Part shown: piece by piece, positions 57,537-64,000 of the stretch
Layout of the letters: every line of letters begins with the position of its first letter
Position numbering within the stretch: the first letter of the stretch is position 1
Source of the DNA: Coptis chinensis
Taxonomy: Eukaryota; Streptophyta; Magnoliopsida; Ranunculales; Ranunculaceae
Assembly: GCA_015680905.1 (NCBI GenBank)
Contig: CM027377.1
Coordinates: 22,592,501-22,656,500 of the forward strand
Reading direction: 5' to 3'
Length of the DNA stretch: 64,000 nucleotides
Notes under the pieces: generated by a model
The model's database searches: none
What the model saw: the letters and a program-made list of their open reading frames with translations, nothing else
What the model was told of the DNA's origin: nothing
Position numbers and translations under genes: made by a program

Positions 57537-58996
57537 TCTCTCTATATTAAAGCATAATACATTTTATGTGGACAATCTCTTTTTTAGGTGGCGCATTCTT
57601 GAGACATAGGTATGCCACGTGGACACTCTTAATTAATCATAAGAAGTTTCCTAATACAACATGAACTCTTAATCTTAAGAAGTTTTCTAATACAATACAA
57701 CTCTAATTAAGGGTACCAATGGGTACCGATTACCCGGAACCGAAACCAAATATTCGTTCTGGGTCTTAAAAAATTAGACTCATTTAAAACGAGTCATTAA
57801 TAACCGAACCGATAAAGAACTGAATTAGTAAAAAACCTGTGAGTACCCGAACCGAAATCGGAACCGATTAGTATGATTTCGATATCTAAAATTTAGTATT
57901 ATATTACATTTAAGATAATCAAACTAATACATTATAATATAAAATATGTTTTTTTAAGTGTAAAAATTTATTAAATATATATAGCATAATAGTGAATGTG
58001 TACGTGTTGTTAAATATATATTTTATAACAATACGTTAAACAAGTGTATCATAGATGTTAATAATAATGTCAACGTGTATATTCTGAACCAACTAATACA
58101 CTTTATATTTATTAACTTATGCACGTGTATATTTAAATAGGATACACATGCTTGATATATTGTGGTACACGCACTTATTATAAACCAATATGTAGTGTTC
58201 ATGTCAAAAATTAGTGATGAGATATAATTGTAAGACACATGTTTTCGCATGTTCGATTTAAAATATAATGCGAGTTAATACGCGTGTACAAATATATGTG
58301 TATGCATGTAAAATATATCAAGGTAACAAATATATGTGATTGCACGTGTACACGATCAAGAGGAAACAAATATATGTGTATACACATAAAAAAAAATCAA
58401 ATTTTTGGAGTTAGATATTTGATTATTTTAATTTCTATATCAAAGCTTGAAATTGTCACATACATGGATGGTAAATGTTTTAACGTGTATGATTGATATA
58501 TATTCATAGATTGATATAAATATGATTGTTGATACATCACTAATTATACATAAAATATTATCATGTAGGAAAAGAAAAAAATAAATAAAAATAAAAACAA
58601 GTTTTAGTGTTTAAATGATTGAAATTGTTTACTAATCATAATAAATAATAAAAACTCGAATTAGAACCGAAACCGATAAAAAAAACCATGGGTTTGATGG
58701 TTTTGGGTTGGGTTCTATAATTCTCATACGAAAACCGTTGAAAACCGAACCCGATAGAACCGCAAATAGTAAAACCTAAATAGAAACCGTTAAAATCCGA
58801 CCCGTTGGCACTCCTAACTCTAATAAGTCAATCAACATCTGACAAGGAAATTTTATACGACTCCAATAAGAAAGCATTGCTAAATCAACTCCAAAAACTT
58901 ATGTTAATAATTATCAGTTATTGAATTCCTCACAAAAATTTAAAGGATGTGAATTTTAGAAATGATTCCGGCCATATGGCCAGGTCTAAAACCTTG
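57537..58996 (+). mobile_element. Short non-autonomous Helitron, split by a hAT
   Basis: The 5' side reads TCTCTCTATATTAAAGCATA, a typical plant Helitron start. The 3' side has a hairpin (CCGGCCATATGGCC at about 58967-58980) followed by AGGTCTAAAACCTTG. The final four bases are CTTG and not the usual CTRR, so the 3' terminus is slightly atypical. Without the hAT at 57708-58816 it is about 340 bp. No Rep/helicase is present. Confidence 0.6.
57708..58816. mobile_element. Non-autonomous hAT element, 1109 bp, with perfect 8-bp TSD
   Basis: Identical ACTCTAAT copies flank it (57700-57707 and 58817-58824). The ends read TAAGGGTACCAATGGGTACC and, inverted, TAGGAGTGCCAACGGGTCGG. The body has repeated AACCGAAACCG/ACCGATA words and long AT-rich stretches. 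No transposase is seen. Confidence 0.87.
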
Positions 58997-59570
58997 TCTA
59001 TATACCAAAGCAGATACCTCTAATGGAGAATTTTCTCTCTCCTATGTGGCACTCTAATATGAGAATTAGTTTTTTTTTCTCTCCTATGTGGCACTTTAAT
59101 ATGAAAGATAGTCTTTTCTAATAGCCTACAATCCTACGTACATGGAACCTCTTTGGAGAGTTTGAGTGTATTTCTAATTCTTATATTTGGAGAGTTTGAG
59201 TGTATTTCCAATTCTTATATATTTGATCAAATAAAAAAAATTGCTAAAAAATAGGTGATTTATAAAAGGTAATTAATTTCCTATTACGAATCAAACACTT
59301 TTAGTGTTCAAATTCTTATATATTTGATCAAATAAAAAAAATTGTTAAAAATAGGTGATTTGTATAAACTAATTCCCTATTACAAATCATACAATTTTAG
59401 TGTATATGATAAAGCATCGACTTATTTCGAATATATCCTTAATACGGCCTCAAAACATAGTTAAAAACAATTATACAAAAAATAACATCACAAAATATAT
59501 AATAGAAAATGAAAAAAAAAATAACGACAAAACAATAATGACAAATATTTTTAAAAATATATTATACTTA

Positions 59571-60511
59571 ATGAAACTAACGTCAAAAAATAATTAATAG
59601 GGAACAGAAAACTAGATGCAAATGCATCGAACTAACCTCAAATAATATTTAACGAGAAATAGGAAACTGGATGCAAATACAAGTATTAAACTAATCTTAA
59701 AAAGTAATTAATAGAAAATTAAAATATAGATGCAACTGCATTAAACTAACCTTAAAGAATAATTAACATAAAATCAAAAATTGGATGCAAATACATCAAA
59801 CTAACATAAAAAAATAATTGTCGGAAAATCGGAAATTGGATGCAAATGCATTGAGCTAACCCTCAAAGATTAAATTAACGGAAAATCGAAAACTGAATGC
59901 AACTGCATTGGACTAACCTCAAAGAAAAATTAATTATAAATTGGAAACATGATGCAAATGCGTGGAACTAATCTTAAAAAATAATTAACGGGAAATCGGA
60001 AATCGAAATCGGATGCAACTGCACTGAACTAATCTCAAAAAATAAACTGGATGCAATTGCATTGAACTAACCTCAATAAATAATTAACGGAAAATCGGAA
60101 ACTGGATGCAAATTAATTGAACTAACCTCAAACAATAATTAACGGGAAATCGGAAACTAGATGAAAATGCAACTTTATCAAATAATAAACGAGAAATTTG
60201 AAACTTGATGCAAATGCATTAAGCTAATCTCATAGAATAATTAACGGAAAATCAGAAATTGGATGCAGATGTATTGAACTTACCTCAAAGAACAATTAAC
60301 AGGAAATTGGAAATTGGATGCAAATATATCAAACTAATCGAAAAGAATAATTAATGAGAAATCAGAAAATGGATGCAACTGCATTGAACTGATCTCAAAA
60401 AATAAATAACGGGAATTGGAAATTGGATGCAACTACATTAAACTAAACCCAAAATATAAATAACAAAAAATCAGAAACTTGATGCAAATGTATTGAATTA
60501 ACCTCAAAACA
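59571..60511 (+). repeat. 55-bp tandem array, module 1 (about 17 units)
   Basis: The consensus unit runs TGGATGCAAATGCATTGAAC, then TAACCTCAAAGAATAATTAA, then CGGGAAATCGGAAAC. Units differ by 10-25 per cent. GATGCAAATGCAT/ATGCAACTGCAT is the best-kept part. The array is followed by the flank TGTCTCGATAAGTATAGTTT, then GCTATTTAAGTAGCTTCAAT and CACCCGTTCGTAG (60.5-60.87 kb). Confidence 0.9.
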
Positions 60512-61039
60512 TAGTTGGGTTATACGTTGTGACAATGTCTCGATAAGTATAGTTTTGCATTTAAAATAGTGTTTATCTTATCTCTTTCCATATGATTGGG
60601 AACTCCTTGCTATTTAAGTAGCTTCAATATATATGAACTCCACCTTATTAGGCAATCTCACAAAACATCAATCAAACTTCTATTATTAAACAACAAAATA
60701 AATGAAGTTGAAAGGTTTTATCAAATGTGAGTTCTTTTTTTTTTAATAGAGAGTAAGATTTTCACGTTATAAGAAATTTGGTTGAGTGATCAATATAATA
60801 TTAATATATAATAGTTATGCATATTTGTAAATATTTTCCAGAATAATTAATATAACAACACCCGTTCGTAGATAATCTTTGAAGATTCCACATAGTGAGT
60901 CATACATAATTTAAAAAATAATTAATGGGAAATCGGGAACTAGATAATCTTCGATGATCCCACATAGTAAATCAAGCATAATTTACTTTTTATGTCATGT
61001 TTGCAAAGACACTATAGATGGATCAATAGAAGTTGGTAT

Positions 61040-62563
61040 TGCACACCACATTGGATAATTAAAAGAAAATCAGAAACTGGATTCAAATACATAACTGAGC
61101 TCAAAGAGTAATTAACGGAAAATCGAAAACTTTATGCAAATACAATAAATTAAACTCAAAAAGTAATTAATTAGAAATCGGAAACTGGGTGCAATTGCAT
61201 TAAACTAACGTCAAATAATAACTAATGAGAAATTAGAAATTGGATGCAAATCCTTGAAAAATATTTAACGGGAAATCAGAAACGATATGCAAATATACCA
61301 AGCAAACCTCAGATAATAATTAATAGGAAACCAGAAATTAGATGCAAATGCATTGAACTAAACTTAAAAAATAATTAACAGAAAATAAAAAACCGAATGC
61401 AACTGCGTTAAACTAACCTAATAGAATAATTGGTGGGAAATCGGGAACTAAATGCAAATGCATTGAAATAATCTCAAAGAATAATTAACGGGAAATCAGA
61501 AACCGGATATAATTGCATCGAACTAATCTCAAAGCATAAATAATCAGAAACTAAATACAGATATATTGAACTAACCTTAAAGAGTTATTAACGAAAAATT
61601 AGAAACTGGATCCAAATGCAATGAACTAATCTCAAAGACTAATTAACGAAACATTGAAAAATGGATGAAACTGTACTGAACTAACCTAAATGAATAATTA
61701 ATAGGAAATAATAAATTTGATGTAACTGCATTGAACTAACCTCAAAAAATAATTAACGGGAAATCAGAAACTTGATGCAAATGCATTGAACTAACCTCAA
61801 AAACAATTAACATAAAATCGGAAATTGGATGCAACTGCATTGAACTAACCTCAAATAATAATTAACGGAAAACCAAAAACTGGATGCAACTGTATTAAAC
61901 TAAAATAAGAGATTAACTAACGGGAAATCAGAAATTGGATGCAAATGCATTGAAATAACCTCAAAAAATAGTTAACTAGAAATCGGAAGTCGGATGTAAC
62001 TGCATGCATCGCACTGACCTCAAAGTATAAATGTCCACTTTTTTAGCCTTCTCACATGAGTAATTACGAGTAATTAGGAATCCAAAACAAAAGTGAGTTT
62101 ATAAAAACAAACTCTTACATGTATGCAAACTGTATAGAAATTGTAAACTATCGAACTAACCTAGAAAAACAATTAACGGGAAATCAGAAACTGGATGCAT
62201 ATGTATTGAACTAACCTCAAAGAGTAATTAATGGGAGATTGGAACCTGGAAGCAAATGCAATGAACTAATCTTAAATACTAATTAATTAAACATAAAAAA
62301 CTGAATGCAACTATACTGAATTAACCTTAATGAATAACTAACGGGAAATCATAAAGTGGATGCAATTGCACTGAACTAACCTCAAATAATAATTAATGGG
62401 AAATCGGAAACTTAATGCAACTTCATTGAACTAACCTCAAAGAATAATTAATGAGAATTTGAAAACTGGATGCAACGTACTACATTAAACTAACCTCAAA
62501 GAATAATTAATGGAAAATATAATCAGAAACTATCTTGATGCAAATGCATTGAACTAATAACCC
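61040..62563 (+). repeat. 55-bp tandem array, module 2 (about 26 units)
   Basis: Same unit as module 1, interrupted at about 62030-62150 by non-repeat sequence. It is followed by the same flank (TGTCTCAACAAATATAGTTT, GCTATTCAAGTAGCTTCAAT, CACCCGTTCATAG; 62.6-62.94 kb), which includes a pure T run of about 28 bases at 62647-62674. Confidence 0.9.
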
Positions 62564-62642
62564 TAAAATATATTTTTATTATATGTAGGGGGAATAAATG
62601 TCTCAACAAATATAGTTTCGCATTTTAAGTAATGTTTATCAT

Positions 62643-62676
<34 letters not shown>

Positions 62677-63320
62677 TGGTTATGCATTGCTATTCAAGTA
62701 GCTTCAATATTATCTTCGCCATATTGGGCATTCTCACAAAACTTTAATCAAACTTCTATTGTTAAACCTAACAATAAATAGAAGTCGATGAGTTTTATCA
62801 AGGTTTGATGCTCCATTTTTATAGAGAGTGGTGCAAGAAATTTAAATGGGTAATTAATATAATTTTCATATCTCATAGCTATGCATAATTGCTAATATTT
62901 TTTAGAATAATTTAATATAACGACACCCGTTCATAGGACACGTTCATGTGATAAATCTTTTCAAGTTGGAGTAGTATATTATTTGAGGATATGGAAACAA
63001 TCAATCTGTTTTAGTGATTTGTACACATTAGTACGTAAGCCAAGCGGTGATGATTTACCGCTAAATCACCATAAATCTAATAAAATTATTATACAAGCTA
63101 AATTGAGTTTAAGATAATTTCCTTTGAAAATTACGGATTAATATCCTAAACCACAAAGTGAAGAGGCCATCTCAATTTGATCTCTTAGTTTCCAAATACT
63201 TATGCCCCATAATCGCTGCTTATTAACGTTTTTCGATTTATTTTCAATAAAAATATATTTTGATTCGAAAATTTGTGTGAGACATTTTGTAAAAGCCTTT
63301 TCAGCACACAAAATATTTAA

Positions 63321-63355
63321 TAGATCCCGGGCGTATGCCCAGGTCCAAAATCTAG
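63321..63355 (+). terminator. 3' terminal hairpin of the Helitron
   Basis: A stem GGGC-GTAT-GCCC lies 11-12 bases before the terminal CTAG. Helitrons need this hairpin to end rolling-circle transfer. Confidence 0.75.
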
Positions 63356-64000
63356 TTGTACTCTATTACGCCTACCCTAATATTACATTGAGCATAACTC
63401 TGAAGGCATGCATGATCAAGGCCCAAAATATCACTGAGATATCCGAGATATCGCCGATATATCTCATTTTTTGGGTACATCGAGATTGAAATATCTGATG
63501 TATTTCAACCGAATATTGAATCTGTTTTTTTATGATATATTTCATAATTTCCGATATAACGATATATATTGACCGGTATATACGATATATCCGATATAAA
63601 GTGTTGACTTTGACCGATATTGTTGACTTTGACTGATATAATCGATTGATATTTCCGATATATCGACATACAAAACAAAATTTTGACTAGTCAACAAAAA
63701 AATAGATATCTTCGATATTTCCGATATATCCGATATATATCGGTTTTTGGGTACATCGAGATATTCACTGAATTCGATATTTTGGTCCTTGTCCACAATA
63801 ACGGAATGATCTTGTAAAGCTACTATATATTTTTTTTTCAATAATTGTACATACAACTACTATACTAGAATGAGCAATGTAGAGAAATGAATACAAATGA
63901 GCGTGCACAACAAACATATTTTACAAGACAATCCTTCACTTTAGCATGCATAAAGAACTTGATTACAACTATCATAAATTTTTCCTAAAGTTTAAGGATG
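63356..64000 (+). repeat. Duplicated BIR 3' flank, right piece, running off the window
   Basis: TACATTGAGCATAACTCTGA matches 45735-45760. CTACTATACTAGAATGAGCA through GCATGCATAAAGAACTTGAT to the last base matches 45808-45950. In the first copy the BIR stop codon follows about 240 bp later. A GATATAT-rich element (63418-63790) interrupts it. Confidence 0.8.
63418..63790. repeat. CCGATATAT-rich element, copy 2
   Basis: Bounded by AAGGCCCAAAATATC and, inverted, AAGGACCAAAATATC, with an interior of CCGATATAT words and TTGACTTTGAC pieces. It is absent at the matching place in the first BIR flank (about 45765), so it was inserted after the duplication. Confidence 0.7.

Larger units (their letters stand above)
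58997..63355 (+). mobile_element. Helitron, 4.4 kb, carrying 55-bp tandem-repeat modules
   Basis: The 5' end reads TCTATATACCAAAGCAGATA. The 3' end has a hairpin (GGGCGTATGCCC, 63329-63340) followed by AGGTCCAAAATCTAG, ending CTAG at 63355 with T next, a canonical Helitron terminus. It begins exactly where the shorter Helitron ends, a head-to-tail arrangement. No Rep/helicase gene is inside. The interior holds two modules, each an array of 55-bp units followed by a flank of about 350 bp. A segment at 63065-63170 resembles 51480-51580. Confidence 0.75.

Noticed and set aside
58023..58496. Frames of 70-75 codons inside the hAT at 57708-58816
   Set aside because: AT-rich chance frames without transposase motifs (no hAT dimerisation domain).
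63202..63489. Plus-strand frame of 95 codons at the Helitron end
   Set aside because: It runs across the Helitron terminus and the GATATAT element, so it is a chance frame.

Overview
The window is nuclear DNA of a flowering plant, most likely a eudicot. The evidence is GT/AG introns of about 100 bp, plant-only receptor kinases, Ty3/gypsy retrotransposons of the Tat type, CACTA, hAT, Harbinger and Helitron elements, and AT-rich spacers. No species can be named. Real host genes are few: one intact receptor pseudokinase gene of the BIR family (46194-48026, minus), one small DUF761-like gene (54485-54898, plus) and one broken chimeric receptor kinase (40238-41986, minus). Nearly everything else is mobile or repeated DNA.

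1-38.3 kb is a nest of transposons whose levels can be read from target-site duplications (TSDs). At the left, a 3.3 kb solo LTR (653-3938, TSD TGCCT) sits inside an older, oppositely oriented relative (1-652 plus 3944 to about 6440). That relative also received a hAT element (4817-5346, TSD GCCAAACC). Next comes a Tat-type gypsy element (7332-36542, LTRs of 476 and 479 bp, TSD CTGAG), inserted into a further LTR-like sequence (about 6.4-7.33 kb and 36.55-38.31 kb). Its gag-pol is decayed and its 3' region holds about 30 copies of a 45-bp repeat. A 22.8 kb CACTA transposon (13216-36005, TSD AAT) landed just upstream of its polypurine tract and 3' LTR. The CACTA carries decayed transposase genes (TNP2-like and PTTA/En-Spm-like), a hAT insertion (32649-33742, TSD CTAACAAT) and fragments of at least four unrelated host genes: SmD1, PEX6, HASTY/exportin-5 and eIF3e.

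40-48 kb holds two receptor-kinase loci in the same orientation. The intact one encodes a BIR2/BIR3-type pseudokinase, a family known to bind BAK1/SERK co-receptors and restrain immune signalling. The broken one joins a BIR-type ectodomain to a MIK2-like (LRR-XII) transmembrane segment and kinase. Both promoters share a 14-bp W-box-containing block. Between them is a stacked foldback transposon (42636-44817).

48.3-53.6 kb is a tandem duplication (two units of about 2.5 and 2.7 kb) upstream of BIR. One unit has a Mutator-like MITE and the other shows the corresponding empty site. 54.4-55.1 kb holds the small DUF761-like gene.

57.3-64 kb repeats the 3' flank of the BIR gene, split by two head-to-tail Helitrons (57.54-59.00 and 59.00-63.36 kb). 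The first has a hAT inside (TSD ACTCTAAT). The second carries two modules of a 55-bp tandem repeat. The copied flank runs to the window edge, so another BIR-like gene is predicted about 0.25 kb beyond it.
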